Shown one piece after another: positions 13,867 to 23,375 of a DNA stretch of 64,000 nucleotides. The stretch comes from Mycobacterium sp. 852002-51961_SCH5331710 (lineage in GTDB: Bacteria; Actinomycetota; Actinomycetes; Mycobacteriales; Mycobacteriaceae). The notes beneath the pieces are model-generated. The model ran no database searches and had not been told where the DNA came from. It worked only from the letters and a program-made list of their open reading frames with translations. The stretch lies in the NCBI RefSeq assembly GCF_001665535.1, contig NZ_LZSQ01000128.1:1-64000 (forward strand). Reading direction: 5' to 3'. Position 1 is the stretch's first letter; every line of letters starts with the position of its first letter. The position numbers and the translations under genes were made by a program.

Positions 13867-15980
13867 CAGAGGGTCTGCGCCTGGATCGCGGTGATCGCCA
13901 CCGTGTTGACGATGTCCTCGACCAGCGCCCCGCGGGAGAGGTCGTTGACGGGTTTCTTCAGGCCTTGCAGTACCGGTCCGATCGCGATGGCACCCGCGCT
14001 GCGCTGCACGGCCTTGTATGTGTTGTTCCCGGTGTTGAGGTCGGGAAAGATCAGCACCGTGGCGCGACCGGCCACCTTCGAGTCGGGCCGTTTCGACTTG
14101 GCGACGGACGGATCAACTGCGGCGTCGTACTGGATGGGCCCGTCGACCAGCAGGTCGGGCTCGCGTTGCGTGACCAATTCCGTTGCCTCCCGGACCTTCT
14201 CGACGTCGGCACCCGTTCCGCTGGTGCCCGTCGAATAGGAGAGCATCGCGACGCGGGGTTCGATGTCGAAGCTGGCGGCGGTACGCGCCGAGGAGATCGC
14301 GATGTCCGCCAGTTGTTCGGCGGTGGGATCTGGCACGATCGCGCAGTCGCCGTAGGCCAGCACCCGGTCGGCGAGGCACATCAGGAAGATGCTGGACACT
14401 GTGGAGACGTCCGGCAGCGTCCTTATGATCTCGAAGGCGGGCCGAACAGTGTGCGCGGTGGTGTGTCGGGCGCCGGAGACCATGCCGTCGACGAGGTCAT
14501 TGTGCACGAGCATGGTGCCGAAGTAGGAGACGTCGTGGATGATCTCGCGGGCCTGATCGACGGTGACGCTCTTGTGCTTGCGCATCTCGGCGTACTGTTC
14601 GGCGAACTTGTCGCACAGGTCGCTGGTCTGCGGGTCCAGGACGGTCGCATCGGAGATATCGACGCCCAATTCCGCTGCGCGCGCGCGGATCGCGGGCTCC
14701 TCGCCGAGGATGGTCAGCTCGGCGACGCCTCGGTACAGTAGCCGACCGGCCGCGGTCAGGATGCGGTCGTCGTCGCCCTCGGGCAGCACGATGTGCTTGC
14801 GGTCCGAGCGCGCCCAGTCCAGCAGCTTGTAGGTGAACATCTGGGGTGTGACGACCTCGGGGATCGGGATCGCCAGCTGCGCAAGCAGATCGGCAACGTC
14901 GACATGGGCTTCCATGAGGGCGATGGCGGCGTCGATCTTGCGAACGGAGGTCGCCGTCACGCGGCCGCGCGCGGACGCCACCCGGCTGGCCGTTTCGAAT
15001 GTGCGGAATCTGGTGGCGATGATCGGCAGCCGCAGCCCGAGGCCGGCCACCAGCGCAGCGATCGAGGGGTGCAGTTCGAGTCCGCCGTTGAGGATGATGC
15101 ACGACAGCGACGGAAAGCCCTCGGCGGCATGGGCGCTCGCCAGCGCGAGCACGACGTCGGATCGGTCGCCTGCTGCGATGACGGCTACGCCCTCGCTGAG
15201 CCGTTCGAGTACGCGTTCGGCCGTCATACCCGCGACCATGAGGTCCATGGCCTCGCGGGACAGCAGCGCCGGGTCACCGCTGATCAACGTGCCCTCGACG
15301 GCGTCCTGCAGTTCGGCGACCGACGCGGCGACCAGCAGCGGTTCCTCGGGCAGGGCGTAACACTTCGGTTCAAAACCTTTCAGCGCGTCGAGCACCGCGG
15401 AGAGTTGGGCGGGGTCGCAGCGGTTGGCGACGACCGCCGCGGTGTACGCGTGCTGGGCGGCGATCTCGCTGAGGCAGATGTCGACGATCTGCGCGACGTG
15501 CTCGGGGCTGCGGTCTTTGGCCTTGATCGCCAACACGACGGGGGCGCCGAGGTTGGCCGCGATCCGGGCGTTTGTCGACAGCTCGCTGGGCGCGGCGACA
15601 TCGGTGTAGTCGCTGCCGACGATCAGCACCGCATCGCACTGATCGGCCACCCGGTGGTAGCGGTCGACGATCTCGGCCAGGGCGCCGTCGGGGTCCTCGT
15701 GCAATTGTTCGTAGCCGACGCCGACGCACTCGTCGTAGGACAGGCCGGCCGTCGTGTGGGTCAGCAGCAGCTCGAGGATGTAGTCACTGTCCTCGCCGAG
15801 CCGGGTGATCGGCCGGAAAACGCCGACCTTGGCCACGGTAGCCGTCAATCGGTGCAGGATGCCCAGCGCGATCGTGGACTTGCCGGTGTCCCCTTCGGGG
15901 GAGGCGACGTAGATGGCGGATGAGCGCTCGCGCGAAGACCCTGAGTTTGATGAGCGCTCGCGGCCGGAAGAAATGTTCAC
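13866..15980 (-). CDS. pta: Phosphate acetyltransferase
   Basis: Converts acetyl-CoA and phosphate to acetyl phosphate; 704 aa, the long two-domain form. The N-terminal P-loop/CobQ-like domain has [10 protein letters not shown] near residue 30. The catalytic PTA domain runs from about 385 to the end ([44 protein letters not shown]). The first twenty or so residues ([11 protein letters not shown]..., with RERSS repeated) come from a short DNA repeat and precede the usual family start [10 protein letters not shown]. The GTG start at 15980 has GGGAG about 10 bases ahead; a later start is possible. Coupled to ackA. Confidence 0.95.
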   Translation of the reverse strand: MNISSGRERSSNSGSSRERSSAIYVASPEGDTGKSTIALGILHRLTATVAKVGVFRPITRLGEDSDYILELLLTHTTAGLSYDECVGVGYEQLHEDPDGALAEIVDRYHRVADQCDAVLIVGSDYTDVAAPSELSTNARIAANLGAPVVLAIKAKDRSPEHVAQIVDICLSEIAAQHAYTAAVVANRCDPAQLSAVLDALKGFEPKCYALPEEPLLVAASVAELQDAVEGTLISGDPALLSREAMDLMVAGMTAERVLERLSEGVAVIAAGDRSDVVLALASAHAAEGFPSLSCIILNGGLELHPSIAALVAGLGLRLPIIATRFRTFETASRVASARGRVTATSVRKIDAAIALMEAHVDVADLLAQLAIPIPEVVTPQMFTYKLLDWARSDRKHIVLPEGDDDRILTAAGRLLYRGVAELTILGEEPAIRARAAELGVDISDATVLDPQTSDLCDKFAEQYAEMRKHKSVTVDQAREIIHDVSYFGTMLVHNDLVDGMVSGARHTTAHTVRPAFEIIRTLPDVSTVSSIFLMCLADRVLAYGDCAIVPDPTAEQLADIAISSARTAASFDIEPRVAMLSYSTGTSGTGADVEKVREATELVTQREPDLLVDGPIQYDAAVDPSVAKSKRPDSKVAGRATVLIFPDLNTGNNTYKAVQRSAGAIAIGPVLQGLKKPVNDLSRGALVEDIVNTVAITAIQAQTL
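15919..15966 (+). repeat. Short tandem repeat inside the pta N-terminus
   Basis: On the plus strand GATGAGCGCTCG occurs at 15919 and again at 15949 (period 30), the first copy continuing CGCGAAGA. It is a variant of the glnX/glnH repeat at 8320-8378 (GATGAGCGCTTGCGCGAAGA) but lies opposite to its host gene. On the pta strand it encodes the duplicated RERSS. The spacing is a multiple of three, so the reading frame survives. Confidence 0.75.
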
Positions 15981-16052
15981 TCGCTTGCGACTCCCTAGGT
16001 GCTGAATGACGCGTTCCCGACGTCAGTGCCTTACTGGTTCACGCCGAAACCT

Positions 16053-16087
16053 GCCCACGCGACGTTAGCGGAACTTCTTCCGTGGGC
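16053..16087. repeat. Inverted repeat upstream of pta
   Basis: Perfect 7-bp arms GCCCACG (16053-16059) and CGTGGGC (16081-16087) separated by 21 bases, in the 139-base gap between the phosphodiesterase-like gene and pta. It could be a weak terminator for the polysaccharide genes or an operator for pta. There is no T-tract. Chance is not excluded at this GC content. Confidence 0.3.
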
Positions 16088-16119
16088 GCGCCGCGATAGG
16101 AGTAGACGATCTCGATCAC

Positions 16120-17475
16120 TCACTCAGAAGCGAGCTCGACCGCCGGATCTTTCATGTAAGTGGGAGGGTCGACGCCGAAGAGTCGAAGAACCGTGGGTGC
16201 CACGGCCGTGAGCGGTATCTTTTCCCCGCGCTTGTGAGGTGTGGAGCATTGCACCCAGAAGCAGCCATCAGGATGGTGGCGGCCACTACGGATGGTGTGT
16301 ATTCGATAAAACAGGTCGTCGAATGGCACGTGCTCACCGTTCGGCAGAGTAATCACCCGTAGGTCGGGGGACCATTCGTTGATCGCACATCCAACCTTGA
16401 CTCTCAACGGGTCAGCCTGCTCGAACCGGAACAGCGGTTGTTCGCCCACCCGAGAGCCCGCCAACCGGGTCATGCCCTCGTCGGCCGCTGCCTGATCGGA
16501 GAACGACAGCAAGAACTCCTCGGCCATCACGGGCGCGATCGAGGCGCGGGACGGATCCAAGTCCATGACTCTGAGCAGCCGGTCGAAATCCTTCGGCCGG
16601 TAGGTGCATTTGGTTGTGTCCCATGGCTTCTGGCTCAGTGCGGTGGCGAAGATCAACCGGTCGTTCGGGAAGTCGACCAGGAAGCGTCCGATGAGCTGGT
16701 CGTAATTGCGGTAGCCGGCGAGCACGGCATCGGCCAGGGAAGGGTGGTCCTCGGGCGGTGGCGGCGCCGAAAAACTCCCGGGCCGGAAATTCCGCCAGAA
16801 ATAGTGCTGGAAGTGGGCGGTCGAATTGGAGAAGAACGTCGCGTAGGCAACCTCGTGGGTGCGCACGAGATTGCGAAATACGTCGTACGAAATAGCGTCC
16901 AGGACAATGGATCGCCGCCACTTGAGCCCTGGGTCTCGGCGCTCGGCGACGAGCTGTCGCACCGTCGAGACGCCGGTGGCCGGCGTCAGACCGTGGGTGG
17001 CCAAGTAGCCCAGGAATGGCACCGCCGCCCGCTTGTCCAATCTGTTCGCGGAGTTCTCCTGCACAGCCGAAACCACGAAATCGGTGAACGCCTTCAATCG
17101 GGCGGGATGGGGAGTCGCACCCGGGTTCCAAGGGTCAGGAACCACAAAACCGTCCAAAGGCCCGTAGTCCATATTCATGGAGCCGAACACACCGACTTTG
17201 AATCCGGCATCAGCCAGCTCACGCGCGATTCCTCGACCGTTGAGTCGATGAGCCTCTCCGAGATGCTGGATACCGTGGTCCCGGTCTGCGATGCCGCTGT
17301 GCAGGGTGGGCCATTGTGTCCACGGCTCGAGGTTGATCTCGTCAGAGGCATCGGTGATGAAAACCGCGGACGAATCGCGCAGCCGCCGAAAGTTCGGCAA
17401 CTCTCCCGCACTGATGAACTCGTCTATCAGCATCGGACTCAACTCGTTGAATTCGATCTGAATCGTCCGACGCAT
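16120..17475 (-). CDS. Alkaline-phosphatase-superfamily protein (phosphodiesterase-like)
   Basis: 451 aa, resembling type I phosphodiesterase/nucleotide pyrophosphatase-like members of the alkaline phosphatase superfamily. The N-terminus IEFNELSPMLIDEF takes the place of the usual first metal-binding strand. EPWTQWPTLHSGI (T53 as candidate nucleophile) is followed by DRDHGIQHLGE. The later FSNSTAHFQHYFWR could supply metal histidines. No signal peptide is seen, so it is probably cytoplasmic. It is last in a minus-strand run after galE and the BcsB-like gene, beside polysaccharide genes, which suggests action on a phosphorylated glycan or carrier. Substrate is unknown. Confidence 0.65.
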   Translation of the reverse strand: MRRTIQIEFNELSPMLIDEFISAGELPNFRRLRDSSAVFITDASDEINLEPWTQWPTLHSGIADRDHGIQHLGEAHRLNGRGIARELADAGFKVGVFGSMNMDYGPLDGFVVPDPWNPGATPHPARLKAFTDFVVSAVQENSANRLDKRAAVPFLGYLATHGLTPATGVSTVRQLVAERRDPGLKWRRSIVLDAISYDVFRNLVRTHEVAYATFFSNSTAHFQHYFWRNFRPGSFSAPPPPEDHPSLADAVLAGYRNYDQLIGRFLVDFPNDRLIFATALSQKPWDTTKCTYRPKDFDRLLRVMDLDPSRASIAPVMAEEFLLSFSDQAAADEGMTRLAGSRVGEQPLFRFEQADPLRVKVGCAINEWSPDLRVITLPNGEHVPFDDLFYRIHTIRSGRHHPDGCFWVQCSTPHKRGEKIPLTAVAPTVLRLFGVDPPTYMKDPAVELASE

Positions 17476-17556
17476 CGGCAGTCCCCCGCTCCACCAAAAT
17501 CGCCGTCAAGATATCACGAGATCGCGACCTTCTGGCAAATTACAGCGTCGGGTCGG

Positions 17557-19602
17557 TCACCGAGGCTGAGCTGGCGGTGCGGAGGATTCCGGTGGTTCTG
17601 GCGAAGAACCGGCCGTTGCATCGGCCCGCGGGCGTCTCCTCAGCAGTGCGACTAACGCGCCCGCTATGAGGGCGAGAATCACAAGCACGCCGGCGCCCAG
17701 CACCGCCCACTCGTACCAGTCACGTGTGTTCGATTGCTGGGTGGCCGAATCCGAGTCCACCGCTCCGGCCCCCTCCATCACCGGCCCGTCGGCACGTACG
17801 GTCAGCTCGCGGGGAACCAGTTGCTGACCGACCACCAGCACGTCGCCGCTCAGATCTCTCCAACCTCTGGGCAGGCCTGCGAGGTAGTCGAAGAGCGGGT
17901 TGGCCAGAGTCCACGGACCCGACGCGGTGAGCAGCACGATCGTTCGATTGTTTTGGGCATAAGTCTGAAGGGCCGCCAGCCCGGTAGGTATGTCGATGAC
18001 GGCTGAAGAGGGCATATCCACAACGGACATACCGCCCCGAGGGGCTATCGGCGGATCGAGATCGTTCTCCTCCACCGTCTGTGCACTGCCGATGATCAGC
18101 GCGCTGGTATCGCTCGATGCGGCGTCCTCGATGCTGACCACCTCGGGTCTCAACGCCGTCGAAGTGAGTCGCTGGATGAGCCCGATGATCCGTGCCGCGT
18201 GGGCAAGTTGGTCGGGATCGCTGTCATCGAGTGCTACCTGGAACCGAGGGACGAATCCCTGTGGGAGCGCCGCGAATCCACCCATCGCCACGGTGCCACC
18301 GGGCCGGACAGTTGCGGTTGACTTCGGATCTATCTCGAAGTTCATCGGCAAGGTGAACGGATTGCAACCAGGGCCCGGCTCGTATCGGACCGTCACCGTC
18401 AGGTCCTGGTCCCGGGCTGCGACGTCGGCGGGGATCGAGAAGCGGCTGTCCACTCGTCCGGAAGAGTCGAGACGAGCGGTGACCAGCACGAGGTCGCCGG
18501 CGGTGACGACCATCGTCCCCTTTTCCTTCTCGTCGACCGGCGTGTAGTTCGCCAACAGGCGGACATCGACCGCGCCCAATCGGTTGGCTCTGGACAGTGC
18601 GGGGCTGATGTTCATGAAGATGTAGGACTCGCCCAGCACCGCCGTGTTGCCACCGATGCGAAGCTGCTCGAATGTCGATGTCCTGGGCGCTTGCCCGTCC
18701 GTTGCGATATCAGTGGATTCGATCGTGGCAACGTCGGTCTGGGCCAACTTCTGGAGTCCGTCCCGGAACAGGCCGGCCTGCTGCACGAGGTTCTCACCCT
18801 GCCCGGAGATCAGAAGATAGGGCGCACCGGCGTCCGTGATCAGCCTTACGCTTGGCTTCGGCTCGTCGACGTCCCGGATGACGATTGATCGCACCGACGG
18901 ATCTCGTTCCGGTGGCGGTCCCGCCTCCGTCCGGGGCAGGGGGCGTACGTTCACCGGTACGGTCGCGGGCTGGTAGTACCTGGACACTGCGGCGACGAGG
19001 TTCAGCGTCGCGGACTTCTCGGCGTCCGTCGGTGCGGGATCGACGTAGAGGTCGACAACCGGCGCGATGACCGGGAGGAACTCCTCGATCGTCGTGGGAG
19101 GTTGCTGCGCGCCGGCGAAAGCTGCGCTCAAGTCGCTCATGACCAGCGTGGGCAGCGGATCGCATACCTCGTCGTCGTTCACGCGTAAGACCAGGTTCAA
19201 TTGGATCTCGCCGTGGATGACAGGAACCGCACCGATGTCGAAGCTGAACGGCACCGGCGGCTGGCCGGGAGGCACGAGCGGTATCGGAACCGAGCCTACA
19301 AACCGTCCGTCTTGTGTCTGGGCTTCGATAACGCCTGAGGGAACGTTGTTGACGGCCCCGATGACACCCGAAAGCGCGGTCGGCACAAGGCCCTGCGGTA
19401 CTGGTATCGACAGTTTCTGCGTCATGTCGTGGCCGACGAAGGACAACTGCTGGTTGATGCCGAGTTGCTGCCAGCCGAACGTGGTGACCACCGGCGCCGA
19501 AGCGTCGTCAGCAGGTTGACCAGTCGCGACGCCCGTGCCCAGCATCTGCATGGCAGCCACGCATCCGATCGCGACGAGCGATGACGCTATACGCCGTATC
19601 AA
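17557..19602 (-). CDS. BcsB-like exported protein of the polysaccharide locus
   Basis: 681 aa from a TTG at 19602 with AGGAAGG six bases ahead; the frame stays open further upstream, but this start gives a clean signal peptide (LIRRIASS...). A long extracytoplasmic beta-rich region follows, with two cysteines (about 147 in NDDEVCDPLP and 413 in GPGCNPF). One membrane helix lies at about 631-654, followed by a basic, proline-rich cytoplasmic tail. This architecture and the FGWQQLG...LSFVG and NDDEVCDPLPT blocks resemble BcsB, the extracytoplasmic partner of cellulose synthase BcsA. No BcsA, PilZ or BcsZ gene is in the window. It lies between galE and the phosphodiesterase-like gene on the same strand. 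The BcsB assignment is by pattern, not search. Confidence 0.6.
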   Translation of the reverse strand: MIRRIASSLVAIGCVAAMQMLGTGVATGQPADDASAPVVTTFGWQQLGINQQLSFVGHDMTQKLSIPVPQGLVPTALSGVIGAVNNVPSGVIEAQTQDGRFVGSVPIPLVPPGQPPVPFSFDIGAVPVIHGEIQLNLVLRVNDDEVCDPLPTLVMSDLSAAFAGAQQPPTTIEEFLPVIAPVVDLYVDPAPTDAEKSATLNLVAAVSRYYQPATVPVNVRPLPRTEAGPPPERDPSVRSIVIRDVDEPKPSVRLITDAGAPYLLISGQGENLVQQAGLFRDGLQKLAQTDVATIESTDIATDGQAPRTSTFEQLRIGGNTAVLGESYIFMNISPALSRANRLGAVDVRLLANYTPVDEKEKGTMVVTAGDLVLVTARLDSSGRVDSRFSIPADVAARDQDLTVTVRYEPGPGCNPFTLPMNFEIDPKSTATVRPGGTVAMGGFAALPQGFVPRFQVALDDSDPDQLAHAARIIGLIQRLTSTALRPEVVSIEDAASSDTSALIIGSAQTVEENDLDPPIAPRGGMSVVDMPSSAVIDIPTGLAALQTYAQNNRTIVLLTASGPWTLANPLFDYLAGLPRGWRDLSGDVLVVGQQLVPRELTVRADGPVMEGAGAVDSDSATQQSNTRDWYEWAVLGAGVLVILALIAGALVALLRRRPRADATAGSSPEPPESSAPPAQPR

Positions 19603-19780
19603 GACGTACCTTCCTACGCAGACCGGGCGAACGCCACATGCTCGACGAATGGCACCCCCGCACACCTTTGAGTCGACTGATAGTAGCGCTAACGACAATT
19701 ACGGGCAGCAGATCGAAGCTGTATCGAAGTCGATCTTCGGGCCAATCGCATTAGTGCCGTCATGTCGTGCCGCAAGCCGG

Positions 19781-20737
19781 TCAACCATCGTTGGTGATCC
19801 ACGCCCGCCATGCGCTGCCGACAGCGCTGGCAAGGTCATGGCGGGACTGCCATCCGAGCTCGGAACGGATCTTCGCGGGGTCGGCCACCACGTCCGGTGG
19901 ATCGCCAGGTCGACGCTCGATGACGTCGCACTCGAAGTCGATCCCGGTAGCCTGCCGCACCGCAGCCATGATCTCGAAGACGCTTGTGCCTCTGCCGGTA
20001 CCGATGTTGTAGACGGCGGACAAATCGCCGACGGTCATTCGGTTCAGCACCGCGGCATGAGCCTCTGCGACGTCGTCGACATGAACGTAGTCGCGAACGC
20101 ACGAGCCGTCCGGCGTTGGATAGTCGGCGCCGTATACCTTGGGATTGACGCCCGAACTGATCGCCCGAAAGACCCTCGGTATCAGGTTGTTCTCCCCGCG
20201 GTCGGCCAGCTCTGGCGCGGCGGAACCGGCGACGTTGAAGTAGCGCAGCGCCGACCAGCTGATTCCGTGCGCGGCTGCAACATCGGAGAGCATCTGTTCA
20301 CCGATCAGTTTCGTCCACCCATAGGGCGATGAAGGAACAGTCGGAGTGGCCTCGTTGACCGGACTCCTGGCCTGCTCTCCGTAGACCGCCGCGCTTGACG
20401 AGAACAAGAAGCAGCGTGTCCCCGCGCTGACCATCGCCTCGAGCAGATTCTGCATCCCGGTGACGTTCTGGCGGTAATAGAAGAGCGGGTCGGCGACCGA
20501 CTCGTCTACAGCCTTCTTCGCTGCAATGTGTACGACCGCCTCCGCGCGAAAGGCGCGCAGCGACGACTCGACGAACGCAGTGTCGAGCACGGAGCCTTCG
20601 TAAAGAGGCGTGTCGGGCGCCAGACGACCACGACTCCCAGTGGAGAGGTCGTCGATCACCCCGACGTCGTGACCACTCAACGCCCTGACGACGTGCGCTC
20701 CGATGTAACCTGCCCCGCCCGTGACGAGCACTCTCAC
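19781..20737 (-). CDS. galE: UDP-glucose 4-epimerase (GalE-like)
   Basis: Extended SDR that interconverts UDP-glucose and UDP-galactose, or the N-acetyl forms; 318 aa. NAD site VTGGAGYIGAHV is at the N-terminus; the catalytic Ser is in SSSAAVYG and the YxxxK is in SPYGWTKLIGEQ. The start chosen is a GTG at 20737 with TTGGAG six bases ahead, which places the Rossmann strand at the usual distance. It leads the minus-strand half of the polysaccharide locus and probably supplies a sugar nucleotide for it. Confidence 0.92.
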   Translation of the reverse strand: MRVLVTGGAGYIGAHVVRALSGHDVGVIDDLSTGSRGRLAPDTPLYEGSVLDTAFVESSLRAFRAEAVVHIAAKKAVDESVADPLFYYRQNVTGMQNLLEAMVSAGTRCFLFSSSAAVYGEQARSPVNEATPTVPSSPYGWTKLIGEQMLSDVAAAHGISWSALRYFNVAGSAAPELADRGENNLIPRVFRAISSGVNPKVYGADYPTPDGSCVRDYVHVDDVAEAHAAVLNRMTVGDLSAVYNIGTGRGTSVFEIMAAVRQATGIDFECDVIERRPGDPPDVVADPAKIRSELGWQSRHDLASAVGSAWRAWITNDG

Positions 20738-20916
20738 CGCATACTCCAAAATCGTGTTCCGTGCTCGGACGAACGTCGGCGACGATCGAGCGAGGCCGCG
20801 AGGGCACCGGTACCGAACCCGTGCAGATCCAATCAATTGGACTGAATCGCTGCTGCCATTCTGGCGGAATAAGCAATGGGCATGGTGCCTGTCAACAGCG
20901 ATGTTAATGTCGCGAG
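20738..20916. promoter_or_regulatory. Divergent promoter region of the polysaccharide locus
   Basis: About 180 bases between the divergent galE and methyltransferase genes, visibly richer in A and T around 20828-20910. It must carry the start signals for both arms of the locus. No promoter box or clear palindrome could be assigned by eye. Confidence 0.4.
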
Positions 20917-21735
20917 GTGACGCTCAAGCACGTGATTTATCGCGCGCTCGATCGTGGACCCGGCCGATCACTGATTGGGGTCGTGGCCAACCGACGGGCA
21001 AAACTCGCCGGCCAACAGGCACGGTTCGTCTATGACCGCCCCTCTGGCCTCTGGTCCAAGTACACGCCGGGTGGCGTCATGCCACTACCCGAGCGGCTCC
21101 AGGGGATGGGTATCGAAGAGTGCGAGGCCTTCACCAAGGATGTCTTCCTGCCTCACTACACCGTGAAGCCCGGCGACGTTGTACTCGACATCGGGGCGGG
21201 CATCGGGTCAGAGTCGCTGCCCTTCTCGCGGTGGGTCGGACCAGCGGGCAAAGTCATTGCCATCGAGGCGCATCCCGCCACGTTCGCGACTCTGAAACGC
21301 GCGTGTCTGTTGAACGGAGCAGACAATGTGGCGCTACTCAACGTCGCAGTGATGGATTCCGCCACACCTGTCATGATCAGCAACCTCCCAACCGAACTCA
21401 GCTATGAGAACAGGATCGGGTCGGAGGGACTTCAAATCGCTGCGATGACGCTTACCGAAGTGATCCGCAAATACGACCTGGACCGGATCGACTTCCTCAA
21501 AATGAACATCGAAGGTGCGGAATTACCTGCGCTGCAGGGCGCTTCGGAGGTTCTACCGCTGGTTCGCAACGCAGCGATCGGCTGCCACGATTTTCTGGCA
21601 CAGGAAACCGGCGACGACGCGTACCGGACGAAGGCAGCTGTGTACGAATTGTTGGTGGATGCGGGATTCACTGTACGAAGGCGGGAGAATGACCCCCGGC
21701 CGTGGGCAAGGGATTACTTGTTTGCTTACCGCTGA
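20917..21735 (+). CDS. FkbM-family methyltransferase
   Basis: SAM-dependent methyltransferase, 272 aa. Motif I is VVLDIGAGIGSE, followed by IAIEAHP, and the FkbM block IDFLKMNIEGAELPAL is clear. FkbM enzymes in glycan clusters commonly O-methylate sugars. GTG start at 20917 with a poor RBS. First gene of the plus-strand half of the locus; the flippase gene follows after 71 bases. Acceptor is unknown. Confidence 0.88.
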   Translation: MTLKHVIYRALDRGPGRSLIGVVANRRAKLAGQQARFVYDRPSGLWSKYTPGGVMPLPERLQGMGIEECEAFTKDVFLPHYTVKPGDVVLDIGAGIGSESLPFSRWVGPAGKVIAIEAHPATFATLKRACLLNGADNVALLNVAVMDSATPVMISNLPTELSYENRIGSEGLQIAAMTLTEVIRKYDLDRIDFLKMNIEGAELPALQGASEVLPLVRNAAIGCHDFLAQETGDDAYRTKAAVYELLVDAGFTVRRRENDPRPWARDYLFAYR

Positions 21736-21806
21736 TCAGCAACTCGCGGAACGACTTCCGCGATGATCATCATCGGACATTCGAGTGCTGTGACGTCTGA
21801 CGTCAT

Positions 21807-23375
21807 ATGAGATCTCGGAAGAGACGGTCCGGGCGGGTCGGAATCGTCAGTACGGGCGACAAAGTCACCTCTGAAGTCACCGAGCCGGCAGTCCCCCAGG
21901 TGCCCCCGACCGGGCGCCAAGCCGCGTGGAACTATCTCGTCTTCGGGCTGAGTAAAAGCTCAGCGCTCATCACCACAGTCATCGTGGCCCGGCTACTCGA
22001 CCCTGCCGACTTCGGCCTCTTCGCCCTCGCACTGCTTATCATCAACTTCTTCGATTACCTCAAAGACCTAGGTGTCGGCGCGGCACTTGTGCAGAGCCCT
22101 GCTTCGTGGAAGCGATTCGCGCCGACCGCGTTGACCCTGGTCACTGCAACCGGATTGATCGCGGGTGTAGCACTGGCGGTCGCGGCGCCGCTGGCGGCAA
22201 CATTGCTCGGGCAGCCCGAACTCACATCCATGGTGCGGGTTCTCAGCATCGCCGTCACCATCTCCGCCGTCGGTGTCCTTCCGGCCGCCTTGCTGCGCCG
22301 ACGGCTGGATTTCAAGAGCAGGCTCTGGCCCGAGTTCATCGCCGCCGTCGTCAAGGCCGCGGTGACGATTACGTTGGCCGCCACCGGCTTCGGCGTTTGG
22401 AGCCTGGTCTACGGACAACTCATCGGAGCTGTCGCACTTACCGTCCTGTATTGGTGGGTCGCCCGCAACCCCATCAATTACGGTTTCGATACCCACGAGG
22501 CTCGGCAACTCGTGGGATACGGCCTCTCCGTCACCGGTGTCACACTTCTTGCCTTCGGCATCGCGAACGTCGACTACGCCGTTGTCGGTTTACGACTCGG
22601 CGACACCGCGCTCGGGTTGTACACCTTGGCATTTCGGATACCTGATCTACTCGTGTTGAGCCTGTGCATTGTCATAAGCGAAGTCCTGTTCAGTTCCCTC
22701 TCCCGCCTCCAACACGACCGTCAGCAAGTTGGCGAGCATTATTTGCAGGTAGTGACAATCGTCGTGCCTCTGACTGCACCGATATGCGTCGGGCTCGCCG
22801 CGGCCGCACCTGCGGTCATCGGCACCCTTTACGGACCGGAGTACGCAGATGCGGCACCGGTGTTGGCGGTCTTGGCGATGTACGGGCTCATCCATTCGGC
22901 CTCCTACCACGCCGGCGACGTGTTCAAGGCCATTGGGCGCCCCGGGCTTTTGACAGCCACTGGTGCGGCAAAGCTCGCCCTGCTCATCGGCCCGATCTGG
23001 TGGGCAGCCGGCAAAAGCATCGTCATGGTGGCCGTGGTGCTGTTGCTCGTCGAACTGGTGCCGCTGGTGGCCAACATGATTCTTGTGCGTGCCGTGACCG
23101 GGCTACCGATGGGACGGCTCATCCTCGCGACTCTCCGCCCGATGCCCGCGGCGGCGGTCATGGCGTTCGCGATGGTGGGCATCGTGTACGCAACCGGCCA
23201 GTGGCCAGCGCCCATTCAGCTGACTCTGGCCATGCCGATCGGGCTAGTCTGCTACCTGTTGATGCTGCGGCTCAGCGCACGCGGGCTCTACGAGCAGGGA
23301 ATATCGGCCGTTCGCTCGCTACGTCAGCGAACGGCTGCTCCCCTGAGCGAGCCCGAACCGGGGAAGGACACATAA
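21807..23375 (+). CDS. Polysaccharide flippase (Wzx-like, MOP family)
   Basis: 522-aa polytopic membrane protein. It starts with a basic cytoplasmic tail, then WNYLVFGLSKSSALITTVIVARLLDP, the usual opening of oligosaccharide flippases (DADFG-like motif as DPADFGLFALA), and about 12-14 hydrophobic segments to residue 500. Family members move lipid-linked repeat units across the cytoplasmic membrane. Stop TAA is directly followed by the GTG of the next gene. Expected to work with the Wzz-like and Wzy genes downstream. Confidence 0.88.
   Translation: MRSRKRRSGRVGIVSTGDKVTSEVTEPAVPQVPPTGRQAAWNYLVFGLSKSSALITTVIVARLLDPADFGLFALALLIINFFDYLKDLGVGAALVQSPASWKRFAPTALTLVTATGLIAGVALAVAAPLAATLLGQPELTSMVRVLSIAVTISAVGVLPAALLRRRLDFKSRLWPEFIAAVVKAAVTITLAATGFGVWSLVYGQLIGAVALTVLYWWVARNPINYGFDTHEARQLVGYGLSVTGVTLLAFGIANVDYAVVGLRLGDTALGLYTLAFRIPDLLVLSLCIVISEVLFSSLSRLQHDRQQVGEHYLQVVTIVVPLTAPICVGLAAAAPAVIGTLYGPEYADAAPVLAVLAMYGLIHSASYHAGDVFKAIGRPGLLTATGAAKLALLIGPIWWAAGKSIVMVAVVLLLVELVPLVANMILVRAVTGLPMGRLILATLRPMPAAAVMAFAMVGIVYATGQWPAPIQLTLAMPIGLVCYLLMLRLSARGLYEQGISAVRSLRQRTAAPLSEPEPGKDT

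Noticed and set aside
17557-19602. A full bacterial cellulose operon
   Set aside because: No BcsA-type GT2 synthase, PilZ domain or BcsZ cellulase is present; only a BcsB-like protein.
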